Below, one piece after another: positions 27,676-36,622 of a stretch of DNA of 64,000 nt. Source of the DNA: Rubrobacter tropicus (GTDB lineage: Bacteria; Actinomycetota; Rubrobacteria; Rubrobacterales; Rubrobacteraceae); NCBI RefSeq assembly GCF_011492945.1, contig NZ_CP045119.1, positions 2,108,001 through 2,172,000 on the forward strand, given 5' to 3'. A program made the translations under genes and the position numbers. The notes beneath the pieces are model-generated. The model ran no database searches and had not been told where the DNA came from. It was given only the letters and a program-made list of their open reading frames with translations. Each line of letters opens with the position of its first letter. Position 1 is the first letter of the stretch.

Positions 27676-28484
27676 TACAAGAACGTCCTCCTGACGGCCC
27701 GCCACCAGCTCCAGTCGTCGGTGCGCCCGATCCTGACGCTCCTGTCGGAGAGCCGGATCTCCACCTTCTCCCCCTGCGAAACCTCGCGCGGATCGTCCCC
27801 GTCCAGGGACAGAAGCGCCTCCCTGTCCACGATCTCGAGCTCCACCACCTGCTCCTCGCCGAGCACCAGCGGCCTGCTCACGAGCGCGTGGGGCGCTATG
27901 GGAACGAGCACGTAACACCCGGCGTCCCCGGAGATTATCGGCCCGCCGGCGGAGAGCGCGTAGGCCGTCGACCCGAGCGGCGTCGCCGCTATGAAACCGT
28001 CGCAACGGAACGCGAAGAGCTCCTCGCCGCCGACGGTAACGTCCACGGAGACGAGCTGGTGCGGCCTCTTCTTTATGAGGACGGCGTCGTTTGCCGCGAA
28101 CTCGGGCTCCGCGCCCTCCCGCCGGACCTCGAGCATCCTGTACTCCTGCACGGTGAGGCCGCCTTCGAGCACCTTCTCGACGCCCGCCTCCATCTCCTCC
28201 GGCAGCATCCCCGACATGAAGCCGACCTTGCCGAGGTTCACGCCGAGCAGGACGCGCCCCGGGTACATCCTGGCCGCCTTGAGCATCGTCCCGTCTCCGC
28301 CGAGCACGAAGACCAGGTCGGGGTCGACCACCCCGTCGGGCTGGCCCTGAGGTCTGATCTCCCCTACCTCTACCCCGCCGCGCTCGAGCGCGGCCACGAG
28401 CCGCTCGGAGTGGCCGTCGTCCACCTTCGGGTTCGCGACGATCGCGACCCGCCGCACCTCCCCCGCCCCGTTCTTTTCAGGCAC
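27675..28484 (-). CDS. nadK: NAD kinase
   Basis: NadK phosphorylates NAD to NADP. Residues include VAIVANPK at the N-terminus, FVLGGDGTMLKAAR, NLGKVGFM, the NDAVLIKK substrate segment and GFIAATPLGSTAYALSAGGP. GTG 28484, preceded by aaggtgg at good spacing, gives 269 residues and overlaps the end of tlyA by 8 bases. Upstream in-frame sequence is tlyA read out of frame and does not belong to the protein. Confidence 0.96.
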   Translation of the reverse strand: MPEKNGAGEVRRVAIVANPKVDDGHSERLVAALERGGVEVGEIRPQGQPDGVVDPDLVFVLGGDGTMLKAARMYPGRVLLGVNLGKVGFMSGMLPEEMEAGVEKVLEGGLTVQEYRMLEVRREGAEPEFAANDAVLIKKRPHQLVSVDVTVGGEELFAFRCDGFIAATPLGSTAYALSAGGPIISGDAGCYVLVPIAPHALVSRPLVLGEEQVVELEIVDREALLSLDGDDPREVSQGEKVEIRLSDRSVRIGRTDDWSWWRAVRRTFL

Positions 28485-29268
28485 CGGCAACCACCTTTCG
28501 GACCAGCGCCTCGTCCAGGGTCCCGGGCTCGTCCCTGAGCAGGTGCAGCGGGTACTCTTGGTTGCCTGACCGGCGCCCGGTAACCGCCGCCCGCGCCACG
28601 CCCACGGCGCCGAAGTCAAGCGCGGCGAAGTCGGAGATCGTGCCCAGGATAACGCCGGCCCGCACTTCCGGGTCGCGTACCAGCCCACCACGGCCGACGA
28701 GCTCCGGCCCGGCCTGGAACTGGGGCTTCACGAGGACCACGGCCTCCCGGAGCGAGGGTGTAGTCGAGAGAAGCATTCTGAGGGCCACGGTTAGCGAGAT
28801 GAACGAGAGGTCGGCGACGAGGAAGTCGGGGTCGAAAGGCAGGTCTTCGCCGCGCAGGTGCCTGACGTTCGTACGCTCCATGACCGTCACCCTCGGGTCG
28901 TTTCTCAAAGACCAGGCGAGTTGCCCGTAGCCCACGTCGGCCGAGATCACACGCCCGGCCCCCCGCTGCAGCAGGACGTCGGTGAACCCGCCCGTGGAGG
29001 CGCCCGCGTCCAGGCAGGACCGGCCCTGTAGGTCTATCCCGAAATCGTCCAGGGCGGCGTCGAGCTTCTCTCCGGCGCGGGAGACGAAGCGGTCGCCGCC
29101 GCTCACGGAGAGCGCCTGGTCGGAAAAGACGCGGGAGCCTGCTTTGGTGACCACTTCGTCGCCGACGCGGACGGCGCCCGACAGGATCAGGCCCTGCGCC
29201 CGGCTCCGGCTCTCGGCGAGGCCCCGCTCGACCATCAGGGCGTCCAACCGCTGCGGGGTCCCCTTCAT
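28477..29268 (-). CDS. tlyA: TlyA-family rRNA 2'-O-methyltransferase
   Basis: An S4 domain (residues 6-65, LDALMVERGLAESRSRAQG) precedes an FtsJ-like methyltransferase domain with CLDAGASTGGFTDVLLQ, the SAM site, and DLSFISLTVAL. TlyA proteins methylate cytidines in 16S and 23S rRNA, which in mycobacteria creates capreomycin sensitivity; the old name hemolysin is misleading. Length 263 is normal. ATG 29268 starts 9 bases after the ispA stop; the order ispA-tlyA-nadK-recN is conserved in many Gram-positive bacteria. Confidence 0.95.
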   Translation of the reverse strand: MKGTPQRLDALMVERGLAESRSRAQGLILSGAVRVGDEVVTKAGSRVFSDQALSVSGGDRFVSRAGEKLDAALDDFGIDLQGRSCLDAGASTGGFTDVLLQRGAGRVISADVGYGQLAWSLRNDPRVTVMERTNVRHLRGEDLPFDPDFLVADLSFISLTVALRMLLSTTPSLREAVVLVKPQFQAGPELVGRGGLVRDPEVRAGVILGTISDFAALDFGAVGVARAAVTGRRSGNQEYPLHLLRDEPGTLDEALVRKVVAGA

Positions 29269-29277
29269 GCCGCCCGG

Positions 29278-30177
29278 CTAGCTCCCCCGGTTGCGAACGA
29301 AGCGGGCCATCTCTTCGAGGCCGGAGGTGTCGCCGTCCACCCGGGCCAAAGCCGCGAGGGCCCGCTCCTCGGAGGCATCGGCCTGGCTTCTCGCGCCTTC
29401 GAGCCCGTAGACGCCGACGAAGGTGGCCTTGCCCTGCTCCGCGTCGCTGCCGGCGCTCTTGCCCAGCTCCTCTCGGGTGGCGGTCGCGTTCAGGACGTCG
29501 TCCACTATCTGGAAGCAGAGGCCGAGCTCGGCCGCGTACTCGCTCACGGCGGCCTGCTCCGCCTCGGAGGCGCCGGCAAGGATCGCGCCTATTCGGACGC
29601 TCGACTTGATCAGGGCGCCCGTCTTGTATTTGTGGATGAGGTTGAGGGTCTCGACGTCCGTCCCGTCACCCCTGCCGGTCTGCTCCATGTCGAGGATCTG
29701 CCCCCCGACCATCCCGTTTACCCCCGTCGAGCTGGCAAGCTCGCGCACGACCTCCAGGATCTGGCCGCACCCGGCTCTCTGGTGGACGGTGATCAGCGTC
29801 AAGGCCTCCCCGAAGAACGCGTCGCCGGAGAGTATCGCCATCGCCTCGCCGTACTTCTTGTGGGCGGTCGGCCTGCCCCGGCGGAAGTCGTCGTCGTCCA
29901 TGGCCGGGAGGTCGTCGTGGATCAGGGAATACGTGTGGATGAGCTCTATTGCGGCCGCGGAAGGGAGCACGCGCTCAGGCTCCCCACCGAAGATCCAGGC
30001 AGATTCCATGCACAGCGTCGGCCTGACCCGCTTGCCGCCGGCGAGCATGGAGTACCTCATCGCCTCTTCGAGGCTCGCCAGGCGCGGCTCTTCGGTAAAC
30101 CGCAGGCCCTTCAAGTACCCCTCGAACGTCCGCCGGTGGGACTCCCAGCGGAGCCCGGTCTTCAGCCTGCTAACCAT
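29278..30177 (-). CDS. ispA: Polyprenyl (farnesyl/geranylgeranyl) diphosphate synthase
   Basis: This trans-prenyltransferase condenses IPP with allylic diphosphates. The first Asp-rich motif is DDLPAMDDDD. The second reads DDVLN instead of the usual DDxxD, so the last metal ligand is Asn. GGKRVRP, the KYKTGALI helix and FQIVDDVLN are also typical. Chain length cannot be read safely. ATG 30177 overlaps the nusB TAG by 8 bases, which supports the start; upstream in-frame residues are nusB out of frame. It sits between nusB and tlyA as in many bacteria. Confidence 0.93.
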   Translation of the reverse strand: MVSRLKTGLRWESHRRTFEGYLKGLRFTEEPRLASLEEAMRYSMLAGGKRVRPTLCMESAWIFGGEPERVLPSAAAIELIHTYSLIHDDLPAMDDDDFRRGRPTAHKKYGEAMAILSGDAFFGEALTLITVHQRAGCGQILEVVRELASSTGVNGMVGGQILDMEQTGRGDGTDVETLNLIHKYKTGALIKSSVRIGAILAGASEAEQAAVSEYAAELGLCFQIVDDVLNATATREELGKSAGSDAEQGKATFVGVYGLEGARSQADASEERALAALARVDGDTSGLEEMARFVRNRGS

Positions 30178-30580
30178 GGGAGACCCCGCCGTGGACCCTT
30201 CCCTCCGCGCCGCGCAGGACGCCGCCGACGAAGGCGGGCGCCTCGTCGCCGGAGAAGCCCTTCGCGAGCTCGACGGCCTCACCGACGGCGACCTCCGGGG
30301 GAACGTCTTCCACGTGGAGCATCTCGTAGAGCCCGAGGCGCAGGATCGAGCGCTCCACCGCGCCCATCCTGTGGACCGGCCACCCCTCGGAGACTTCGGA
30401 GAGCAACCCGTCGAGCGACTCTTTCTCGGCCTCCACGCCGCGCAGAAGCCCGACGGCGTACTCGTCCATGCTCCCCCTGTACTCCCGCCACCGCGCCACG
30501 GTCGCCCCGAGGGGCCTCTCCGTCACGTCGCTCTGGTAGAGGGCCAGGAACGCCTGCTTGCGCGCGGTCCGCCGCCTCAA
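30170..30580 (-). CDS. nusB: Transcription antitermination factor NusB
   Basis: NusB binds boxA RNA with S10 in rRNA antitermination. The 136-residue helical sequence has RKQAFLALYQSDVTERPLG at the N-terminus and RLGLYEMLHVEDVPPEVAVGEAVELAKGF, the most conserved NusB stretch. In the sequence as given the start is TTG 30580. An ATG at 30600 with an upstream gaggg site would give a more natural MKARDLLRRR start if one base were added to the AAA run at 30579-30581. It lies between efp and ispA. Confidence 0.94.
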   Translation of the reverse strand: MRRRTARKQAFLALYQSDVTERPLGATVARWREYRGSMDEYAVGLLRGVEAEKESLDGLLSEVSEGWPVHRMGAVERSILRLGLYEMLHVEDVPPEVAVGEAVELAKGFSGDEAPAFVGGVLRGAEGRVHGGVSHG

Positions 30581-30602
30581 AGGTCTCTCGCTTTCATGGG
30601 CG

Positions 30603-31160
30603 CTAGACCCTCGTGAGGTACTCGTTGGAACGCGTGTCCACCCGAACCCTCTCGCCGGTGTTGACGAACAGGGGGACCTGCACGACGACGCCCGTCTCGA
30701 GCGTCGCGGGCTTGCTCCCGCCCGTCGCGGTGTCGCCCTTGAGCCCGGGGTCTGTCTGGGTGACTTCGAGGTCCACGTGAGGGGGCGGCTCGACGCTCAC
30801 GACCTCCCCGTCGGCGGAGAGGACGCTTACCGTCCCGCCTTCGACGATGTAGCCCGCCGCGTCCCCAACGGCCTCGGCGGGCACCGCCACCTGGTCGTAG
30901 GTGTCCGAGTCCATGAAGTGGAGCAGGTCGCCGTCCTTGTACAGGTAGGTCATCGGGCGCGATTCGGTCCTCACGCTCTCCAGCTTCTCCCCGGCGCGGA
31001 AGGTCTTCTCGATCTGGGCGCCCGTGTCTATGTTTCTCAGACGCGTCCTGACGAAGGCCCCGCCCTTGCCCGGCTTGACGTGCTGGAAATACAGGATCGT
31101 AAACCGCTTGCCGTCGACGCGGATGGCGGCGCCGTTCCTGAACTGGTTGGTGGATATCAT
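30603..31160 (-). CDS. efp: Translation elongation factor P
   Basis: EF-P rescues ribosomes at polyproline stretches. The 185-residue protein shows the three-beta-barrel layout with [16 protein letters not shown], the loop PGKGGAF whose Lys32 is the usual modification site, and the C-terminal signature [22 protein letters not shown] 31160 is the start; the open frame upstream is not conserved. The minus-strand order aroQ-efp-nusB is a classic neighbourhood. Confidence 0.97.
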   Translation of the reverse strand: MISTNQFRNGAAIRVDGKRFTILYFQHVKPGKGGAFVRTRLRNIDTGAQIEKTFRAGEKLESVRTESRPMTYLYKDGDLLHFMDSDTYDQVAVPAEAVGDAAGYIVEGGTVSVLSADGEVVSVEPPPHVDLEVTQTDPGLKGDTATGGSKPATLETGVVVQVPLFVNTGERVRVDTRSNEYLTRV

Positions 31161-31270
31161 CCCCGAAGTCCCCTTCGAGACGCTTCGTCTTCGTGGTGTG
31201 ACCAAGTGCCGCAAACCCGGCGCTCACGCCGCAATAGCGCCGCGATATTATCGCACAGATCCGGCCCGGG

Positions 31271-31699
31271 CTATCCCCGCCGGACCGCCCGAGCACGTAC
31301 CCCACGGCGGCCCTGTACCCCCACCCACCCATGCCCGCGACTACCGCGTCAACCGCCGGCGAGACCACGGACCGCCGCCGCCACTCCTCCCTCGCGTGAA
31401 CGTTCGAGAGGTGTACCTCTACTTTGGGTACATCTACGGCCTCCAGGGCGTCGTGCAGGGCGTACGAGTAGTGCGTCCATGCCCCGGGTTCACGACGAGC
31501 CCCGAGGATACGGCCGCCTCCCGCACCCAGCCCACCATCTCCCCTCGTAGTCGGTCTGCCTGAACTCGAAGTCGACCTTCGGGAAGGCTTCTCGCAAGCC
31601 CCTCTCTATGTCGTTCAGGGTTAGGGTGCCGTAAACCTCGGGACGGCGGGTCCCGAGGGAGCCGAGGTTGACGCCGTTCAGGACGTGGACGCTAGCCAA
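31271..31699 (-). CDS. aroQ: 3-dehydroquinate dehydratase type II, three suspected 1-base deletions
   Basis: Type II dehydroquinase removes water from dehydroquinate. The start (TTG 31699) reads LNGVNLGSLGTRRPEVYG with the catalytic loop, then TDYEG. Beyond that the frame breaks. Adding one base to CCCC 31541-31544 recovers EMVGWVREAA, one to CCCC 31482-31485 recovers NPGAWTHYSYALHDAL, and one to CCCC 31275-31278 gives a stop at 31271. The repaired protein is 143 residues, the standard length, and includes VEVHLSNVHAREEW. Three independent restorations in homopolymers favour assembly error over a pseudogene. Confidence 0.88.
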
Positions 31700-32766
31700 C
31701 GAGGGCGCCTAGCTCGCGGCGGGCCTCGTCGTCGCTTACGGGGACGCCGTAGACCGGGTCTCCGATGTCCCGGAGAAGCACGAAGCGGTGGCCGGTCTTG
31801 ATGGATCTCTTCTTATCGCGGGCCATGGCGGCGAGCGCGGCCTCCCCGTCCACGCCGGGGGCACCAAGGGGGAGGCCCGCGGAGCGGAGGAGGTCTTCGT
31901 GGAGTCCGGTAAGGTCGGTGGCGAAGCGCGAGCGCGAGAGGCGGGCGGCGGCGACCATGCCGGCCGAGATGGCCGAGCCGTGCGGGAGGGCGAAGGCTGC
32001 TGCGGCTTCGAGGGCGTGGCCGATGGTGTGGCCGTAGTTGAGGGTCGCGCGGCGGCCCCCTTCCAGCTCGTCCTCGCCGACGACGGCGGCCTTGAAGCCG
32101 ACGGAGTGACGGATCAAGGCGCGGAGAGCTTCCGCATCGCCCGCGCGGGCCGCGGGATCAGGGATAGGTCCTCGAAGAAATCTCCCCGCAGAGCAGGCCC
32201 ATCTTCACGACCTCGGCCAGGCCGTTGGAGATCTCGGCGTCCGGGAGTGTCGCGAGCCAGCGCGTATCCGCCAGGACGGCGCGCGGCCTGACGAAGGAGC
32301 CGACGAGGTTCTTGCCCTCCGGCAGATCCAGGCCCGTCTTGCCGCCGACGGCGCTGTCGACCATCGCGAGAAGCGACGTCGGCAGCATCACCAGGTCGAC
32401 GCCGCGCATGAAGGTTGCGGCCACGAACCCGCCGAGGTCCCCGACGACGCCGCCGCCGAGGGCGAAGACGGTCCCGTCACGCGTAAGACCGAGCCTGGCG
32501 AGGCGGCCGACGGCGTCGGCGTACGTGCCGATGTCCTTGGATGACTCCCCGGCGGGCACCTCGACCGCGCCGAGGACCCGCCAGCCCGCCTCTTCGAGGG
32601 ACCTTTGCAAAACCTCGGCGTGCAGGGGCCCGACGTTCGAGTCCGTCAGCACGACGCACGAACCCGGCCGCGACGCCTGCGAGATCGTCCCGGCGGGGTC
32701 GAGGTCGTCGCCGAGGAACACCGGGTAGGGAGAGGAAACCGGGACTTCTATAGTCTCGACAGGCAC
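31692..32766 (-). CDS. aroB: 3-dehydroquinate synthase, two suspected 1-base deletions
   Basis: AroB cyclises DAHP to dehydroquinate with NAD and a metal. Conserved parts are ALGGGVVGDLGGFVAATFMR, PTSLLAMVDSAVGGKTGLD, GLAEVVKMGLL and the metal ligands in NYGHTIGHALE. The frame is lost after LLCGE; adding one base at AAA 32178-32180 and one at GGG 32154-32156 restores FFEDLSLIP and then ARAGDAEALRALIRHS. The result is 358 residues, as expected. GTG 32766 lies inside the end of aroK (19-base overlap). Confidence 0.92.
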
Positions 32767-33251
32767 CGCTCTACCTCCTCGACTACTGCGGCGGCGCTGC
32801 GGCCGTCCGCGTCGACCTCGACGTCGGCGACTTCTTGATACAGGGGCAGTCTTTCGGCGTAGCGCCGGGCGAAGTCTTCCCTGGAGCCGCCCCTGAGGGG
32901 ACGGTTGGCGCCGCGGGTGCGGGCGTAGAGGACGTCGATGTCCTCGCGCAGAAAGACCGTCGGCGTGCCGCGCAGGGCGGCGCGGTTCTCCGGACGCAAG
33001 ACGGCGCCGCCGCCGCAGGAGACGACGCAATTCTCTTCCCTGGCGAGGGCTTCCAGGAGGGCTTCCCGTTCGATGTCTCTAAAGCGTTCCTCTCCGTGTT
33101 CGGCGAAGATCCCGGGTATCGAGACACCGGCCCTTCGCGAGACCTCCGCGTCGAGGTCGACGAAGGCGCGTCCGGTGTTTCGGGCGAGCAGGCGCCCCAC
33201 GGTCGTCTTGCCGCTACCCATGTAGCCGACGATGGCCACGTGTCCCGGCAA
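32748..33251 (-). CDS. aroK: Shikimate kinase
   Basis: AroK phosphorylates shikimate. The 167-residue P-loop kinase has VAIVGYMGSGKTTVGRLLA, the shikimate site FVDLDAEVSRRAG, FRDIEREALLEAL, CVVSCGGGAVLRPENR and the lid RPLRGGSREDF. The start is TTG 33251, 3 bases after the aroC stop. It is part of aroC-aroK-aroB-aroQ. Confidence 0.96.
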   Translation of the reverse strand: MPGHVAIVGYMGSGKTTVGRLLARNTGRAFVDLDAEVSRRAGVSIPGIFAEHGEERFRDIEREALLEALAREENCVVSCGGGAVLRPENRAALRGTPTVFLREDIDVLYARTRGANRPLRGGSREDFARRYAERLPLYQEVADVEVDADGRSAAAVVEEVERCLSRL

Positions 33252-33254
33252 GCC

Positions 33255-34421
33255 TCAGCGGGCCGCCACGCCCGCCTCTGCGAGGCGCCGGGCGTAGGAG
33301 TCGTGGGCGGCGCGGATGTCCGTCATGTTGTCCGCGCCGAACTTCTCGAGGAACGCCTCGGCGAGGACTACCGCCACCATCGACTCCCCGATAACGGCGG
33401 CGGCCGGCACGGCGCAGGAGTCGGCCCTCTCCTTGAAGGCCTTCGTCTCCTCGCCCGTGGAGATGTCCACCGTCCTGAGTTGTTTGGCTATCGTCGAGAT
33501 CGGCTTCATGGCGGCCGAGACCACGACGGGCTCGCCGTTGGTCATGCCGCCCTCGATGCCGCCGAGGCGGTTGCTCGCGCGGGCGAGGTGGCCGTTCTCG
33601 GCCAGGATCTCGTCCTGCACCTCGCTGGACCGTTTCGCGGCGAGCCCGAAGCCCATCCCGAACTCGACGCCCTTCATGGCGTTTATGGAGAGGATCGCCG
33701 CCGCGAGCCGGGCGTCGACCTTGTCGCGCCAGTCCACGTAGGAGCCGAGCCCCGGCGGGCAACCGTGGGCGACGACGACGAACTCGCCGCCGAGCGCGTC
33801 CCTGGCGTAGCGGGCCGCGTCGATCTCCTCTTTCATTCTTTCGGAGACCTCCGGGTCCGGGCAACGGACCTCGGACTCGTCGGCGCGGGCGGCGTCAACG
33901 ACGGCCCGTTCCTTGGGGTAGGCGACGGTACCTATGCGGTAGACGGCGCTGTGGATCTCGACCCCAAAGTCGGAGAGGAGCTTCTTGGCGACGCCGCCGG
34001 CGGCGACGCGGGCCGTCGTCTCGCGGGCGCTGGAGCGCTCCAGCACGTTGCGCAGGTCGTCGAAGGCGTACTTCTGCATACCGGCGAGGTCTGCGTGCCC
34101 GGGCCTCGGGAGGGTTATGGGATCCGGCGGGTCCTCGACCGGCGCCGGGGACATGCGGTGCTCCCAGTTGGCGTAGTCCCTGTTGCGCACGAGCATCGCC
34201 ACGGGAGACCCGAGCGTGTAACCGTGGCGCACCCCGCCCAAAAACTCGACCTTGTCTTTCTCTATCTTCTGCCGACCGCCCCGGCCGTAGCCCTGCTGCC
34301 TGCGGGCGAGGTCGCGGTCCACGTCCTCCGCCAACAGCCCGAGCCCGGCCGGAACCCCATGCACCAGGGTAACCTCACCCGGACCGTGCGACTCACCCGC
34401 GGTCGAAAAACCGAACCTCAA
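33255..34421 (-). CDS. aroC: Chorismate synthase
   Basis: AroC makes chorismate from EPSP with reduced FMN. The 388-residue protein shows TAGESHGPGEVTLVHG at the N-terminus, RRQQGYGRGGRQKIE, RSSARETTARVAAGGVAKKLL and RLGGIEGGMTNGEPVVVSAAMKPI (family motifs). The TTG start at 34421 has ggggg 5 bases upstream. It is the first gene of the aro block and lies 71 bases downstream of the TSP3 gene; an A/T-rich TATATT near 34469 may hold a weak promoter. Confidence 0.97.
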   Translation of the reverse strand: MRFGFSTAGESHGPGEVTLVHGVPAGLGLLAEDVDRDLARRQQGYGRGGRQKIEKDKVEFLGGVRHGYTLGSPVAMLVRNRDYANWEHRMSPAPVEDPPDPITLPRPGHADLAGMQKYAFDDLRNVLERSSARETTARVAAGGVAKKLLSDFGVEIHSAVYRIGTVAYPKERAVVDAARADESEVRCPDPEVSERMKEEIDAARYARDALGGEFVVVAHGCPPGLGSYVDWRDKVDARLAAAILSINAMKGVEFGMGFGLAAKRSSEVQDEILAENGHLARASNRLGGIEGGMTNGEPVVVSAAMKPISTIAKQLRTVDISTGEETKAFKERADSCAVPAAAVIGESMVAVVLAEAFLEKFGADNMTDIRAAHDSYARRLAEAGVAAR

Positions 34422-34492
34422 TCGTGCCCCCGAACTAGAAACGGTGTCCTACGCATCCCCGCTAATATAAACCACGCCGCCCGAGTCTTCCG

Positions 34493-35242
34493 CTACCCGG
34501 GGTAAAGTGTTCCCCCGCTGTCGAAGAGCTCGTCGTCGGCTCCGCTCCCGCCGCCGGCTCCGCCTCCCCTCCGCCGCCGTTGCCCCCGGCCCCGCCTCCA
34601 CCGGCACCACCCCGCCGCCGCCGGCGTTGTTGCCGCCCTGGCCGTCGGGACGCCGTCGTCGTTCGAGTCGTCCGCGCCGTCCTGTATCCCGTCGCCGTCG
34701 GTGTCCGGGTCGCGCGGGTCCTGGCCGAGCCTCTCCTCCTGCCGGTTCGTCAGCCCGTCGCCGTCCGAATCCCTCCTGGAGCGCTGTCCATCGCCGTTTT
34801 CACCGGTCCCGCTACCGGTTCCGTCACCGGTTCCGCCGCCCCCGTTGCCCGTGGTGGTCTCGTTCGGGGTGGTGGTCTCATCGTTGGTAGTTTCGCCGGT
34901 GCCCGTCTGGTCCGTCGTGTTTTCCTGGGAGGTATCGTCGGTGGTCGACTCGGCCGGGGCGAAGAGCCGGCGGAAGGGGTCCTTGTTGCGGTACGCGGCG
35001 TAGGAGTCCGCGTCGCGGTCTTCGGCTTGCGGGGCGACGGGCGTGTCCCCTGACGGTTCCCTGGACTGCACCAGGTCGGCGTCGCCGGTCGAGTTGTTAT
35101 CGCCGGACTCGTCCACGAAGACGCCAGCCACCACCCAGGCGAAGAGCAGGATGGCGAAGAGGGCGATCACGGGCGGCAGGACCCTGTTCTCCCGCACGAA
35201 GGCGTCGAAGAACGTACCCCAGAGTTCCCTTAGCCTATCCAC
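34493..35242 (-). CDS. Single-pass membrane protein with thrombospondin type-3-like calcium repeats, in the pil operon
   Basis: The GTG start at 35242 overlaps the pilO stop by 8 bases. Residues 22-45 form one membrane helix (LPPVIALFAILLFAWVVAG). A Thr/Asn/Gly-rich linker follows, then DSDGDGLTNRQEERLG and DPDTDGDGIQDGADD, typical calcium-binding TSP3-like repeats. The Gly-rich tail appears shifted: adding one base at GGG 34647-34649, CCCC 34610-34613 and CCCC 34566-34569 yields a continuous Gly-rich tail ending DDELFDSGGTLYPG. Its position suggests a PilP-like role, as the fourth gene after pilM-pilN-pilO, but it shares no visible similarity with PilP. Confidence 0.75.
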   Translation of the reverse strand: MDRLRELWGTFFDAFVRENRVLPPVIALFAILLFAWVVAGVFVDESGDNNSTGDADLVQSREPSGDTPVAPQAEDRDADSYAAYRNKDPFRRLFAPAESTTDDTSQENTTDQTGTGETTNDETTTPNETTTGNGGGGTGDGTGSGTGENGDGQRSRRDSDGDGLTNRQEERLGQDPRDPDTDGDGIQDGADDSNDDGVPTARAATTPAAAGWCRWRRGRGQRRRRGGGAGGGSGADDELFDSGGTLYPG

Positions 35243-35888
35243 CGTCGGTAGCCTCCGCCGGCGCGGAGCCCGTGGTCGACTCGGGGGCGCCGGGCGCCAC
35301 GGGCGCGGTCCCGTCGGACACGCCGGTGGGCTGATAGTAGACCTCGGCCTCTATCTGTACGAGAAGGAGCTGTTCGATCTCAGGTGCCGCTGTCGTGCCT
35401 TCCTCCGCGATCTCGTAATTCACTTCGTTTATGGTCACCAGCCGGACCAGCGCATCGGCCCGGGTAAGGAAGTCCTGCAACTCCTCGTAGGTGCCTTCAA
35501 AAGACATTGTAATCGGTTGAACGGTAAAGTCGCCACCGCCCTCGGGCGGCTCGGGGTCGCCGCGCACCACCTCCGTCTGGGTTACTTCGGCGGCCTCCGC
35601 TATCTCCTCTATCTGGAAGGTCAGCGTATCGACCTCCGGTTGGCTCGGGATGCGTTTGCTGAGCTCGAGCAACTGGCGCTGGAGCTCAGGAGAATTACGC
35701 CGTACCTCCTCGAGCTGCGCCACCTCGGCTTCGAGTTGCTGGAGTTGCGCCTGGCGGTCCTCTCGCGCCTGGACCTGCTCCTCTAGGTTGGTGAGAAGCG
35801 GCCCGAGGAAGAGAAAGTAGAAGGCGACACCCAGGGCGATGATGCCGAGGACGCCGAGCAGGATCAGGTTCCGCTGACGGGTATCCAT
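35235..35888 (-). CDS. pilO: Type IV pilus assembly protein PilO
   Basis: PilO forms a heterodimer with PilN in the inner-membrane alignment subcomplex of type IV pili. The 217-residue protein has an N-terminal membrane helix (residues 8-30, LILLGVLGIIALGVAFYFLF), a coiled coil rich in Glu/Gln to about residue 85, and a ferredoxin-like periplasmic domain with PITMSFEGTYEELQDFL, a strongly conserved PilO segment. ATG 35888 overlaps the pilN stop (TGATG). Confidence 0.9.
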   Translation of the reverse strand: MDTRQRNLILLGVLGIIALGVAFYFLFLGPLLTNLEEQVQAREDRQAQLQQLEAEVAQLEEVRRNSPELQRQLLELSKRIPSQPEVDTLTFQIEEIAEAAEVTQTEVVRGDPEPPEGGGDFTVQPITMSFEGTYEELQDFLTRADALVRLVTINEVNYEIAEEGTTAAPEIEQLLLVQIEAEVYYQPTGVSDGTAPVAPGAPESTTGSAPAEATDGG

Positions 35889-36622
35889 CAGGGAGACGCC
35901 TCCCCCGCGTACTGGTCTTCCGACACGGAGCCCGACCGCGCGACTTCGATGGGCTCGGGCGCCTCGGCCACCTCGGCCGGGCTGCCGCCCTCTATGCGGA
36001 CCTCCGTGCCCCGCTCGCCCGAGACCGTCACGAGTTCGGAGGCGACCTCGAACGCTATGGCGGGCTCGGCAAAGCTCTCCCTGTCGAGCTCGGCGGAGTT
36101 GAGTTGCGCGTTGGAGAGGTGCTCTAGGTTGTTCATCCTGATGACGAAGTCCGCGACGTTCTCGTACTCGGGCAGGGCGACCCCCGTGAAGGTCACCGCG
36201 CCGGGGGGATCAAGGGGCTGCTCGGCCGGGGCCTCGACGTCCACCGGCGCGGCCTCGCCCGTGAGGGTCTGGAGCGCGGTCGTCTCGGGCACTACGAAGG
36301 CGAGGCCCTGAAAGAAGTCGTCCCAGGGGAAGCGGGTCCTGAAAATACCGTCGGCCACGGGGCGCTTCTCGTCCAGACGCTCGCGCAGGTCCCGATACGG
36401 GGAGAGCTCGGCCAGGCGGCTGTTTTGCTCTGAGATCCTGCCGTCCAGCTCCGCGACCTGGCTCTCTACGTTGTTGAGCCTGAGCAAGAAAACGAAGTAG
36501 ATGCCGACAAAGAGCAGTATTAACGCGGCCCCCGCGACGAGCAGCAGGCCCGCGGTGCCGCCCGGCAGCCCTTCCACCCGGCCCCTGCGGTCCTCCGGCG
36601 GGATGAGGTTGACGCGCCTCAA
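35888..36622 (-). CDS. pilN: Type IV pilus assembly protein PilN
   Basis: PilN links cytoplasmic PilM to PilO. The start VNLIPPEDRRG is the conserved short cytoplasmic tail that binds PilM. A membrane helix follows (GLLLVAGAALILLFVGIYF), then a coiled coil and a domain with VTFTGVALPEYENVADF, which is typical. TTG 36622 overlaps the pilM stop and has ggagg upstream. The product has 244 residues; the longer open frame is pilM in another frame. Confidence 0.9.
   Translation of the reverse strand: MRRVNLIPPEDRRGRVEGLPGGTAGLLLVAGAALILLFVGIYFVFLLRLNNVESQVAELDGRISEQNSRLAELSPYRDLRERLDEKRPVADGIFRTRFPWDDFFQGLAFVVPETTALQTLTGEAAPVDVEAPAEQPLDPPGAVTFTGVALPEYENVADFVIRMNNLEHLSNAQLNSAELDRESFAEPAIAFEVASELVTVSGERGTEVRIEGGSPAEVAEAPEPIEVARSGSVSEDQYAGEASP

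Noticed and set aside
31692-33030. aroB as a pseudogene
   Set aside because: Two single-base insertions restore a full-length conserved enzyme, and the other broken genes show the same pattern. An assembly error is the simpler reading.
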